From Polyangia bacterium (GTDB lineage Bacteria > Myxococcota_A > Polyangia > Fen-1088): 64,000 nucleotides of DNA. Position numbers and translations under genes: made by a program. Within the stretch, counting starts at the first letter, position 1. Every line of letters begins with the position of its first letter. Positions 44,515 through 52,462 of the stretch are shown in pieces. The notes under the pieces are model-generated. The model was not told the origin of the DNA and did no database searches. It saw only the letters and a program-made list of their open reading frames with translations. Location: the NCBI GenBank assembly GCA_036268875.1, contig DATATI010000036.1:105380-169379 (forward strand), given 5' to 3'.

Positions 44515-44625
44515 TTTGGTGGCGCCGGGCTGGCACCTGGGGAGGCTGATCGAACCTGGTCGGTCAATCGTACGAGGAACGGGCCACGGTGGCCCCGACC
44601 TCAAACGACCACGAGAAAGAACCCA

Positions 44626-44727
44626 ATGAGCACACTCTCGAAGACCACCATCGCCGCCCTCACGCTGTTCATGCTGGCCGGCCAGGCCACCGCAGCGACG
44701 AAGGACGACGACGCGATCAGAAGGTGA
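44626..44727 (+). pseudogene. 33-codon ORF with signal peptide, probably a truncated gene start
   Basis: ATG at 44626, then MSTLSKTTIAALTLFML and a cleavage-like AGQATAA, then only TKDDDAIRR before TGA. It looks like the first exported segment of a longer protein, cut where the neighbouring minus-strand remnant begins (its last codons overlap 44717-44727). It could also be a real tiny secreted peptide. Confidence 0.45.
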
Positions 44728-45146
44728 CTCGGATCCGCGTGCAGGTGTTCACCTGGATGTCATTGGTGACGCCGCTGAACGAGATGTCGACGTGATTGGC
44801 GCAGGCCACCCCGCGACCGCCGGTGACCGCGCCCGGATTGGCGCCCGAACAGTCGCGCGGGCCGGCAAAGATGTTGCCCAGCGCCGCGTTGGCGTTGGCG
44901 GCGATTCCATGCAAACACCGCCGCCGCCGTTCTGGCCGCTGCCGAGCGACGCCTGCAAGGTGTTCTTGCCCGGGCTGGCCAGCGTTCCGAGATCGATCTT
45001 CCTGACGTCGGGCCGAGACGTGCAAGCCATCTGATCGGGTGGGCAGCAGACCGTTGTTCGGTGACGCCGCTGCCGATGGTCAACGTGCCGCCCGCCACCT
45101 GGATGCCGTCGCCGAGGAAATTCGAGACCGCCACGTCCTGGCTGGC
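44717..45146 (-). pseudogene. Frameshifted remnant of a secreted beta-helix-like protein
   Basis: Three minus-strand stretches in three frames read as consecutive parts of one protein. 45146-45060: SQDVAVSNFLGDGIQVAGG and TLTIGSGVT, resembling right-handed beta-helix repeats. About 45055-44912: KIDLGTLASPGKNTLQASLG and SGQNGGGGVC. About 44905-44717: NANAALGNIFAGPRDC, VACANHVDISFSG and VNTCTRIRVTF, then a stop. Each frame is broken by stops or nonsense outside its own stretch. At least two frameshifts separate them, and no N-terminus is left. The family name is tentative. Confidence 0.65.
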
Positions 45147-45243
45147 AAGCGCGCGGCGGACACACCTCCCTTTCAAAAGTCGGCGGCGTCCCCGTATATT
45201 TCGGGGCCCATCCGCCTTCCCCTGGGGGCAACGAAAGCTGACT

Positions 45244-46014
45244 ATGAATCACCGCCTTTCCATCGTTCTGACCGGAGCGGCCGGCAACCTGGGCCGCAAG
45301 CTGCGCGAGCATTGGCGCGGCCACCACCAGGTGCGGGCCATCGACGCCGATCCGCGCGGCGACCAGACCATCGTGCGAACCGAGCTGGGCGCGGGCGATC
45401 CGGTGTGGGCGTCGGTCCTGGCCGGCGCCGACGTGGTGGTTCACTGCGCGGCCAACGGCTCGCCTACCCAGTCGTGGGAAGAAGGCCACCGCAACGTGGG
45501 CGTGACCTTCAATGTCTTCGAAGCGGCGCGGATGGCGAACGTGCGACGGGTGGTCTACATCAGCTCGAACCATGTGATGGGCGGGTACAAAGATCAGGGA
45601 GAGCCGCGCCTGTTGACCGGGACGTTGCCGCCGCGGCCGGGTGTCGTCTGGCAGCGCGACGGTTGGCAACAGACCAGCCACAACTATGGCCTGAGCAAGC
45701 TGTGCAGTGAGGAGATCGGCCGCTGCTTCGCCGATGCCCACGGGCTTGAAGTGATCTGCGTGCGCGTCGGTTGGGTGCAGACCGGCGACAATCGCGTCGA
45801 AGACATGCCCGCGCACATGGACGATTGGACGCGGGCGATGTGGCTGTCGAACGCCGATCTTTGCCGCTTGCTGGACGCCTGCGTCGGCGCGGCGCTGCCG
45901 GGGCGCTTCCTGATCGTCAACGGGATGTCCGCCAATCACGGCATGCGCTGGGACATCGCCGGGGCGCGAGAGACGATTGGCTATGTTGCCGAAGACGGCT
46001 GGCCCGGGCGATAA
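45244..46014 (+). CDS. NAD-dependent epimerase/dehydratase (uronate-dehydrogenase-like extended SDR)
   Basis: A 256-residue short member of the extended SDR superfamily. LTGAAGNLGRKLREH is the nucleotide loop, VVHCAANG and YISSNHVMGGY follow, and the catalytic pair is in NYGLSKLCSE. The size and VRVGWVQTG segment resemble uronate dehydrogenases and related sugar-oxidising SDRs. It may oxidise a sugar or sugar acid. It is flanked on both sides by gene remnants, so its surroundings have been rearranged. The ATG at 45244 is the first in frame after stops; no strong ribosome-binding site is visible. Confidence 0.85.
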   Translation: MNHRLSIVLTGAAGNLGRKLREHWRGHHQVRAIDADPRGDQTIVRTELGAGDPVWASVLAGADVVVHCAANGSPTQSWEEGHRNVGVTFNVFEAARMANVRRVVYISSNHVMGGYKDQGEPRLLTGTLPPRPGVVWQRDGWQQTSHNYGLSKLCSEEIGRCFADAHGLEVICVRVGWVQTGDNRVEDMPAHMDDWTRAMWLSNADLCRLLDACVGAALPGRFLIVNGMSANHGMRWDIAGARETIGYVAEDGWPGR

Positions 46015-46380
46015 AAGCGCATGGTTTGGGGGAGAATTTCATCTGTTCATGGATCAACAACAGACCCACTTTAAAACCAAATAATTGCCTGCCAGGTCGC
46101 CGTTATTGGCCGCGAATCGGATTGACGGCCGGCAGACCATCGTCGAAGCGATGAAGTGGTTGTGGCGCGGCGACCCGATTGATTAGCTTTCAAGGCGGCT
46201 TTGAATACCGCCAGGAACGTGATCAGCTTGGCTCCATAGATCGAATACTTCACGTCCTGGACTCCCAATCCAGGTTGTAGCCGTCGTACTTCTTGTCGAC
46301 CGCCTCGCCGACCATGGCGCTGATGAAGTTGGGTCCACGCTTTGGGCGACCCGAACGTCCCATCGCGGTAAAGTGCGCCG
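46015..46380. other. Gap holding a decayed GH18-like fragment
   Basis: 366 bases without an intact gene. 46015-46182 shows nothing recognisable and is less GC-rich than its neighbours. 46183-46375 on the minus strand is a frameshifted GH18-like fragment. The promoter for the aldo/keto reductase gene at 46381 must overlap that fragment. Confidence 0.6.
46183..46375 (-). pseudogene. Remnant of a glycoside hydrolase family 18-like gene
   Basis: In one frame the minus strand reads NFISAMVGEAVDKKYDGYNL-DWE (about 46336-46262), which matches the GH18 active-site strand DGxxxDWE. In the other frame it reads YRDGTFGSPKAW before it (46373-46338) and YGAKLITFLAVFKAALKAN after it (46250-46187). That is the order expected for one GH18 domain, so frameshifts have split it. 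Only about 60 residues survive, with neither start nor end. Confidence 0.7.
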
Positions 46381-47373
46381 ATGAAATTCAAACCGCTTGG
46401 CCGCACCGGCGTGCAGGTGTCGGAGCTGTGCATGGGAACGATGTCCTTCGGCGGCGACGCCGACGCCGCCACCTCGGCGGCGCTGTACGCGGCCTGCCGC
46501 GACGCCGGGATCAATTTTTTCGATACCGCCGACGTGTACAACAAAGGCCGCTCGGAAGAGATCCTGGCCGGTCTCATCAAGGGCCACCGCGACGAGCTGG
46601 TCGTCAACACCAAGTGCTTCGGCGCCACCGGCACCGATGTCAACGCGCGCGGCACCTCGCGCCGACACGTCACGCGCGCGGTCGAGGCCAGCCTGCGGCG
46701 GCTGCAGACGGATCGAGTCGACGTGCTGTTCCTGCATCAGGTTGATCCGCTGACGCCGCTGGAAGAATCGCTGCGCGCGCTGGAGGATCTGGTGCGCGCC
46801 GGCAAGGTGTTGTACCCGGCGCTGAGCAACCACGCCGCCTGGCAGACGCAGCGAGCGCTGTGTATCCAGGAGGCGCACGGCTGGGCACGCCTGCAGGTGC
46901 TGCAGCCAATGTACAACCTGGTCAAACGGCAGGCCGAGGTGGAGATCCTTCCGATGGCGCAGAACAATGGCCTGGCGGTGATTCCGTACAGCCCCGCCGC
47001 TGGTGGCTTGCTGTCGGGCAAATACGCGGGGGAGGCCCGGGCCGCCAGCGGTCGGTTGCTGACCAACAAGATGTACGAGGCGCGCTATGGCGAGCCCTGG
47101 GTGCACGAAGTGGCGGCGCGCTTCGCCGAATTTTGTCGAGCGCACGGACTGCACCCGGTCAGCGCGGCGGTGGCCTGGGTCGCCGCCCACCCGGCCGTCA
47201 CGGCGCCGATCATCGGCGCCCGCAACGTCGAGCAGCTGCAGGCGTCGCTGGCCGCGGCGTCGATCGACATGACGCCCGCCCTGCGCGCCGAGCTGGCCGC
47301 GTTGTCGCGCCCGCCGCCGCCCGCCACCGATCGCCTGGAAGAGACGGCGCCGGTGGGCCGCGATCAAAAGTGA
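46381..47373 (+). CDS. Aldo/keto reductase
   Basis: A 330-residue NADP-dependent TIM-barrel reductase. The tetrad is visible: Asp and Tyr in FFDTADVY, Lys in VNTKCF, His in FLHQVD. GTMSFGG at the start and APIIGARNVEQL (cofactor binding) near the end are typical of the YajO/IolS-like branch. It could reduce or oxidise an aldose; next to the other sugar-acid enzymes a role as sugar dehydrogenase is possible but unproven. Its last three codons overlap the 3' end of the convergent lipoprotein gene by 10 bases. Confidence 0.93.
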   Translation: MKFKPLGRTGVQVSELCMGTMSFGGDADAATSAALYAACRDAGINFFDTADVYNKGRSEEILAGLIKGHRDELVVNTKCFGATGTDVNARGTSRRHVTRAVEASLRRLQTDRVDVLFLHQVDPLTPLEESLRALEDLVRAGKVLYPALSNHAAWQTQRALCIQEAHGWARLQVLQPMYNLVKRQAEVEILPMAQNNGLAVIPYSPAAGGLLSGKYAGEARAASGRLLTNKMYEARYGEPWVHEVAARFAEFCRAHGLHPVSAAVAWVAAHPAVTAPIIGARNVEQLQASLAAASIDMTPALRAELAALSRPPPPATDRLEETAPVGRDQK

Positions 47374-48053
47374 GGCGTGCAAAGGCCGTCGGGCGAGTCG
47401 ATGCAAGTGCCGGTGTTGGCGCCGTCGCAGGCGGCGCTTTGGCACTGGTTGTCGTCGTCGCAACTTCCGCCGTTCGGTTTCAGGGCCGCGCATTTGAAGC
47501 CGCTGGCGGCGTCGCACCAGCCGCCCCGGCAGCCTTCGTTGGCGACACACGTGCCGCCCAAATCGACCTTGCCGAGGATCGCCTCTTTGCAAATCGGATC
47601 GCTGTTCGTGTAGTCGTAGACCGCGCGGATCTGGTCGCACGATTGGGTGGTGAAATTGTGCAGACACTGCGCGACCAGCAGGCCGTCGTAAGTGACGCGG
47701 CCCATCGCCGCTTCTTCGCTGATTGAGGCTGATAGCTGGCCGGCGGCCAGCGCGAAGTTGTCGCGGCAAGAAGCGACGTCGGTTCCGTAGGGGGCGACGG
47801 CGGCGCGGAGGTTGGCGGGGCAGCAATCGTAGACGCGGGCGCACAGGGTTGCGATATAGCTCTGGCCAAATTGATTGATCGCCACCGTCGCCGCGTCGGT
47901 ACCGGCGTCCACCGCGTCGACGGGTGCGGCGCTGTCTGCTCCGCCGGTGCCAGACGCCCCGGCATCGACCAGCGGCGCGCTTGCTCCGCAGCCAATCGTC
48001 GCCCAAACAGCGACTGCGCAGAAAACAAATACTCCTGACGGTCTGACATTCAT
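47364..48053 (-). CDS. Cysteine-rich lipoprotein
   Basis: A 229-residue lipoprotein. The signal ends in the lipobox TIGC (residues 19-22). A Gly/Ala/Asp-rich linker follows, then a domain with paired Cys (CARVYDCCP, SCRDNF, QCLHNF, SCDQI, ICKEA) and at the C-terminus a chain of short disulfide modules (GGTCVANEGCRGGWCD, GGSCDDDNQCQSAACD) ending GLCTPHF. These modules recur in Myxococcota surface proteins. No function known. It is convergent with, and overlaps by 10 bases, the aldo/keto reductase gene. Confidence 0.82.
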   Translation of the reverse strand: MNVRPSGVFVFCAVAVWATIGCGASAPLVDAGASGTGGADSAAPVDAVDAGTDAATVAINQFGQSYIATLCARVYDCCPANLRAAVAPYGTDVASCRDNFALAAGQLSASISEEAAMGRVTYDGLLVAQCLHNFTTQSCDQIRAVYDYTNSDPICKEAILGKVDLGGTCVANEGCRGGWCDAASGFKCAALKPNGGSCDDDNQCQSAACDGANTGTCIDSPDGLCTPHF

Positions 48054-48070
48054 GTCCCGCTCCTGACGTG

Positions 48071-48109
48071 AGTGAACGCGGTCAACTCTGGTTCGTTGAC
48101 CCGTTCACT
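48071..48109. terminator. Long hairpin between two minus-strand genes
   Basis: The left arm AGTGAACGCGGTCAAC (48071-48086) pairs with the right arm GTTGACCCGTTCACT (48095-48109): 15 base pairs with one bulged base and an 8-base loop. It lies 44 bases past the stop of the lactonase gene and 18 bases before the start of the Cys-rich lipoprotein gene (both minus strand). It may end the lactonase transcript, though there is no T-run, or be an operator for the lipoprotein gene. Confidence 0.55.
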
Positions 48110-48152
48110 GCACGTTCAGTGCCGCCGTCCCAGACGGGACCGGCTGGCCGCG

Positions 48153-49280
48153 CTAGAGGCTGACGATCTCGACCCAGTTCGATCCTTTGCCGGTGGGGTA
48201 TTTCTGGACCAGCTTCAGCGCGCCGGTGGCCGGATCAATGTTGTAGGTCGAGATGGTCGCGGACTTTTCGCCGGTGACGACGATGTGTTTGCCGCTGGGA
48301 TCGATGGCGAAGCCGCGCGGTTGTTTTTCGGTGGGCGTGTTCGACAGCCAGGTCAGCTTGCCCGTGGCCTTGTCCACGCTGAACGCCGTGAGGCTGCTGG
48401 TGGTGCGCTCGGCGGCGTAGAGAAACTTGCCGTCGGGGGTGAGGTGAAGATCGGAGGCCCAGATGTCTTTGGAGACGTCGCGTGGGGTTTGTCCCGGTAC
48501 CGGCGGCAGGCGCGGCGCGCCCGGCACCAGCTTGGAGTCAGCCGGCAGAATGTTCGCCACGCTGACCTCGCTCAAAAGACCGCTCTTGGCGTCCAGAGAC
48601 AGAGTGGTGACAGTGCCGACCATTTCGCTGAGCAGAAAAGCGAATTTGTTGTCCGGCGACATGATGATGTGGCGCGGGCCGCTGCCCATTTTCATCTGCA
48701 CCGTGGCCGGCGTGTTGGCCGCCAGCTTTCCGGTTTTCTTGTCGAACCGAAATTGAAAGATCTGGTCCGATCCCAGGTGCGGCGCGAAGACCCATTGGTC
48801 CGTGTTGTCGGTGATGATCGAGTGCGCGTTGCGCGCGGTGGGAATCACCTGCAGCGGTGGCCCCACGTGGCCGTCCTTGCCGATCGGGTTGACGCTGACC
48901 AGGTTCGCGCCGTACGAAGCGCCCAGCAAAAAGCGTCCCGTCTTGTCGACGCGGATGTACGGGAAGCTTTCGGCCAGCGGACCGCTGGACAGCTTCTTCA
49001 ATGCGCCGGTCTTGTGATCGATGCCGAAGGTGACCGCGGAGAACGGCTTGGAGCGAACGGCCGCGTAGAGAAAATGTTTGTCGGGGCTGACGCTCATGGG
49101 CATGACGGGTTTGCCGCCGGCTTCGAATTTTTCGCCGGGCTTCAGCGAGCCGTCGGATTCAAGGGTGTACATGCCGATGTTTCCGTCCTCGGCGTTCGAG
49201 ACGTAGACGTAAGTGGCGGCCTGGGCAGTGCTGGTGAAGGCGATGACAGCAGACAAGACGATTCCTTTGGTCACGTTCAT
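48153..49280 (-). CDS. Secreted 6-phosphogluconolactonase-like seven-bladed beta-propeller
   Basis: A 375-residue protein of the lactonase/YbhE (Pgl) propeller family with a signal peptide (MNVTKGIVLSAVIAFTSTAQA), so it acts outside the cytoplasm, unlike E. coli Pgl. Repeated blade strands are visible: YVYVSNAEDGNIGMYTL, FLYAAVRSKPFSAVT, NAHSI, KFLYAAERTTSSLTAF, HIVVTGEKSATISTYNI. A GGAGGAG lies just before the ATG at 49280, which fixes the start. The substrate may be a sugar lactone; many such exported propellers are not proven enzymes. It is followed by a long hairpin. Confidence 0.85.
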   Translation of the reverse strand: MNVTKGIVLSAVIAFTSTAQAATYVYVSNAEDGNIGMYTLESDGSLKPGEKFEAGGKPVMPMSVSPDKHFLYAAVRSKPFSAVTFGIDHKTGALKKLSSGPLAESFPYIRVDKTGRFLLGASYGANLVSVNPIGKDGHVGPPLQVIPTARNAHSIITDNTDQWVFAPHLGSDQIFQFRFDKKTGKLAANTPATVQMKMGSGPRHIIMSPDNKFAFLLSEMVGTVTTLSLDAKSGLLSEVSVANILPADSKLVPGAPRLPPVPGQTPRDVSKDIWASDLHLTPDGKFLYAAERTTSSLTAFSVDKATGKLTWLSNTPTEKQPRGFAIDPSGKHIVVTGEKSATISTYNIDPATGALKLVQKYPTGKGSNWVEIVSL

Positions 49281-49395
49281 GGCTCCTCCGCCAAAGTTGG
49301 GCGGCGCACAGGATGCCACGAATGGTGTGTGGCTGGGTTGTCAACAAACAGACGGCGAAGAGGAAATTGGTCCAGTCTCTTCGCAGAGTCGTTCG

Positions 49396-51186
49396 CTAGG
49401 GAATGATCACTGGCGGCTTCGAGATCAGATTCAGGTTCAAGCCGCCCGGATAGTAATACGACGTGGCGAACCCGAACCCCGCCACCTGCAATCCGAGGCC
49501 ACTGTCGTGGGTGGTGGTCAGGGTGTGCACGCCGCCGTTGCGGGCGCTGAGCTTGGCGCGCAGAAAACCCCAGTCGCCGCCGCCGATCGGGGTCGGCACG
49601 TCGGTGAGCGGCGCGCCGTCAAGCACCACCGTGGCGCCTCGAGGCACCAGAATGTCGGCGAAATTTTCCAGATAATCGGCTGGCGCCAGGAAGGTGTACT
49701 GCTTGCGGAACTGCTGCGGCGTCACCTCCATCGTCATTGACGGATCGCCTTGCGAATTGGTGGCATCCGTTCCCGGCATTTGCAGCGTGCCACCGACCAT
49801 GAACGAGGCTACGGCGAACGGCTGGTCGCCGGTGACGATGAACGGCTGGTTCATCGTGCAGTGGTCCGCGGTGCTGACACATTCGGGGGCGGGCTGGCCG
49901 GTGGGCAGTGCGGGGATCTGGACGACGTCGCCGGCGTTCAGCGTGTCGGGCGCGTCGGCGGGCTTTCCTTCCGGGTAAGTCAGATGGGTGCCGTCGACGT
50001 TGCCGTAGATGCGCACCACGTGGCCGACGGCGTTGCCAAGGGGCGTGGTGGGCGGGACGACGATGTACGTCTTGCCCAGCACTTCGGACGGCAGCACCGT
50101 CTCTTCCATGTGGTCGGCGTTGGCCACCGAGTAGTCCGGTAGCTGCGCGATGGCGTTGAACGCGATCACCTGCACCGGATGATCGGCGTTGATCACCGAC
50201 CCGCTGATGTCGGCGTTGCGCGTTTGCGGATACTGCGCCCAGGCGCCCACCAATTGCACGACGTCGCCGGCGTTCATCTGCACGGTGTAGATCTGCATCG
50301 GGTTCAACGCCGGGATGTCGCCGGTGATCGACGCGGCGATGCACGTTCCGAGATCGGTGGTCGGAAAGATCTCCACGCCACACTTGGGGCCCAGCTGCAC
50401 CTTCACCGTGGTGTTGTCGGCGGTGGCGGTGATGGCCATGCCGCCCGGCACGCTGCCCCAGTCACTGCCTTCGTTCTTCGAGGCATAGGCGAAGACCCGG
50501 TAGTTGCCGGTCATCGCCGTCGCCGGCAGCAAGATCGACGCGTCCACGCTGGCCGACAGACAGCCGTCGCTGCCGGGATTTTCCGGGCACATCATCTTGG
50601 TGTACTGCAGGGGATTGAATTGCCAGGCCGTCACCGGCGCCGAGCTGACGACGTGATAGGCCCCGCCGTTCGCCCGCATCGACGATGTCAATCGCCCGCC
50701 CGACGTGTTGGCCAGCGAGAACTCCGGACCCTTCAGATCCATCATCCACGCCAGCAAAACGGTCTCCAATTTGCCGGGGCCGACGGTGACCTGTTTGTGA
50801 AAGCTGGCCGGGCCGTCGATGGTGACGGCGGCGTCAGCGGTGCCGCCGTTGGCGATGATGACGGCGGGATCAAATTCGGTCCACACCGGGTTGGCGGTGA
50901 TGGTGGGCCAGAATTCGCAGCCGACGTAACTGTGGGCGCTGGCGGCTTGCGCGCAGGTGGCAGGCTGATTGTCGACCACGCCACCGCCGCCTGAGCCGCC
51001 GTTGTTGTTGACCGCGCCGCCGCCGCTGCCGGTGTTGCTGGTGCTGCCGCCGCTGCCGCCGCTGCCCGAACCGGGGCCACCGTTGCCGCTCCCGTCACCG
51101 CCTTGTTTCTTGATGCTGGCACAGCTCGCCGCGGTGGCCGTCAGAGCCAGTGCAACAAGAAAATACCGAACGCTGTTTGTCGTCAT
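49396..51186 (-). CDS. IgGFc-binding-type surface lipoprotein
   Basis: A 596-residue surface protein. A signal peptide ends AASC (residue 22 or so), followed by about 45 residues of Gly/Ser/Asn linker and then an IgGFc_binding N-terminal-like domain (CEFWPT, WQFNPL, ASILLPA, GNYRVFAYA, VQMNAGDVVQLVG, TVLPSEVLGKTYIVVPP). The family name comes from a eukaryotic protein; in bacteria these are adhesin-like repeats of unknown partner. GGGAG precedes the ATG at 51186. It diverges from the next gene over 164 bases, where promoters for both should lie. Confidence 0.88.
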   Translation of the reverse strand: MTTNSVRYFLVALALTATAASCASIKKQGGDGSGNGGPGSGSGGSGGSTSNTGSGGGAVNNNGGSGGGGVVDNQPATCAQAASAHSYVGCEFWPTITANPVWTEFDPAVIIANGGTADAAVTIDGPASFHKQVTVGPGKLETVLLAWMMDLKGPEFSLANTSGGRLTSSMRANGGAYHVVSSAPVTAWQFNPLQYTKMMCPENPGSDGCLSASVDASILLPATAMTGNYRVFAYASKNEGSDWGSVPGGMAITATADNTTVKVQLGPKCGVEIFPTTDLGTCIAASITGDIPALNPMQIYTVQMNAGDVVQLVGAWAQYPQTRNADISGSVINADHPVQVIAFNAIAQLPDYSVANADHMEETVLPSEVLGKTYIVVPPTTPLGNAVGHVVRIYGNVDGTHLTYPEGKPADAPDTLNAGDVVQIPALPTGQPAPECVSTADHCTMNQPFIVTGDQPFAVASFMVGGTLQMPGTDATNSQGDPSMTMEVTPQQFRKQYTFLAPADYLENFADILVPRGATVVLDGAPLTDVPTPIGGGDWGFLRAKLSARNGGVHTLTTTHDSGLGLQVAGFGFATSYYYPGGLNLNLISKPPVIIP

Positions 51187-51350
51187 GGACGTTGCTCCCA
51201 TCCTGACAGTTGCCCCGACTGTGATTGTGGCCGATGGCCGGGGCATCGAATGTTCATTTTCCATCTGTCCGGTGATAACTGTGCTTTACAGCCGGGCGAA
51301 ATCCGCGATTTATTTTTCCCGCCCCGCGGCGCTTCGGGCACCATCAGCAG

Positions 51351-52310
51351 ATGCGCATGGTAGGACGCGCGTTCCGAGTGGTTGCGATTGGTTTTCTCGC
51401 CTCTTGCTCGTCGAGCCCGAGCGGTACGATCGGCGGTGGCAGCGGGGGCAGCTCCGCCGGTCAGACCGGCAGCGGCGGTGCCGGAGGAACCGAGACGGGC
51501 GCCGGTTCGGGCGGGACGACGACGCCCACCGGCAGCGGCGGCGACAGCGGAAACGGCGGGTCGATCACCAGCGGCACCGATGGCGGCGCTGCGGGCGCCG
51601 GCGACGCCGCGATGCCGACCGGAGATGCCGCGATCGGCGACGGCGGCCCGGGCGTGGGCGGTCCCAGCCGCTGCGTCGGCGCCGGCCTCGCGCTGTGCGA
51701 AGACTTTGAAAATGGTCTGGACGCCACGCTGTGGAAGACCACCAAGAACGGCGACGGCACCGCCGTGGTCGACGACATGCACGCCGCGCGCGGAACCAAG
51801 GCGCTGCACGTGCGGACCGTCTCTGGCAGCGGCGTCGCCTATGTCACCGAGCGGATGTCTTTCCCGGCCACCAACAACATTCTTTACGCCCGCATGTTCT
51901 TGTACCTGGGCGATCCCATCACCACCGATGGCCACTTCAGCCTGGCGCAGGGCGCGGGCACCGGCACCGGCGCGGTGATTCGTTTTGGCGGCCAGTTCAA
52001 AGAGTTCGGCGTCGGCACCGATCAGGGCGCCTCCGGCGACTGGACCGATCACGACAGCAAGACGGTTCCGGCGCAGACCTGGATGTGCGTCGAGTTCGAG
52101 TTCAAGGGCGACAGCAACGAATTCCACGTCTGGCAGGACGACGTCGAGCGGACGGCGTTGCACTCGGGCGCAAACAAGCACAGCGGATTCACCATGCCGA
52201 CCTTCAATTCACTGTGGTTCGGCTGGTGGATGTACAACGCCACCGAACCGCAAGACCTGTGGATCGACGAGATCGCCGTCGACTTCAAGCCAATCGGCTG
52301 CGCGAAATAA
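51351..52310 (+). CDS. Lipoprotein with concanavalin-type (Cip1-like) domain
   Basis: A 319-residue lipoprotein. The signal ends in LASC (residues about 16-19). About 85 residues of Gly/Ser/Thr linker follow, then a compact domain from LCEDFENGLDATLW to the end. The domain has jelly-roll-like strands (KALHVRTVSG, ILYARMFLYLG, WMCVEFEFKG, LWFGWWMYN, LWIDEIAVDF) as in Cip1/polysaccharide-lyase-like carbohydrate-binding proteins. It may bind or cleave a polysaccharide. No catalytic residues can be assigned. Confidence 0.75.
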   Translation: MRMVGRAFRVVAIGFLASCSSSPSGTIGGGSGGSSAGQTGSGGAGGTETGAGSGGTTTPTGSGGDSGNGGSITSGTDGGAAGAGDAAMPTGDAAIGDGGPGVGGPSRCVGAGLALCEDFENGLDATLWKTTKNGDGTAVVDDMHAARGTKALHVRTVSGSGVAYVTERMSFPATNNILYARMFLYLGDPITTDGHFSLAQGAGTGTGAVIRFGGQFKEFGVGTDQGASGDWTDHDSKTVPAQTWMCVEFEFKGDSNEFHVWQDDVERTALHSGANKHSGFTMPTFNSLWFGWWMYNATEPQDLWIDEIAVDFKPIGCAK

Positions 52311-52402
52311 CCTCAGCGCCAGTGCCGCTGTCCGGGAGGCCGGACCTCTCATTTGCCGGCGGCCACAGTGAGGCCCCTTGCAGCCGACGAAGGGCTTGCC
52401 CG

Positions 52403-52422
52403 CTATTGACCAATAGTCAATA
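52403..52422. promoter_or_regulatory. Nested inverted repeats upstream of the VWA lipoprotein gene
   Basis: TATTGAC-caata-GTCAATA (52404-52422) overlaps CTATTG-ac-CAATAG (52403-52416). The AT-rich dyad is 41 bases before the ATG and includes TTGACC, which could be a -35 box. It is a candidate operator or promoter; the regulator is unknown. Confidence 0.4.
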
Positions 52423-52462
52423 AGCATGGTAGGCCGATGGTATCGTTTCGAGGAGGCCGCCG

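Larger units (their letters stand above)
44515..45243. other. Gap with a truncated signal-peptide ORF and a decayed gene
   Basis: This 729-base stretch has no intact gene. 44515-44625 shows nothing. 44626-44727 is a 33-codon ORF with a signal peptide. 44717-45146 on the minus strand is a frameshifted gene remnant. 45147-45243 should hold the promoter of the following dehydrogenase gene; I cannot place boxes. Confidence 0.6.

Noticed and set aside
46183..48006. A 607-codon minus-strand open frame
   Set aside because: It lies opposite the aldo/keto reductase and across the lipoprotein gene in a different frame. Only the last part overlaps the GH18-like remnant.
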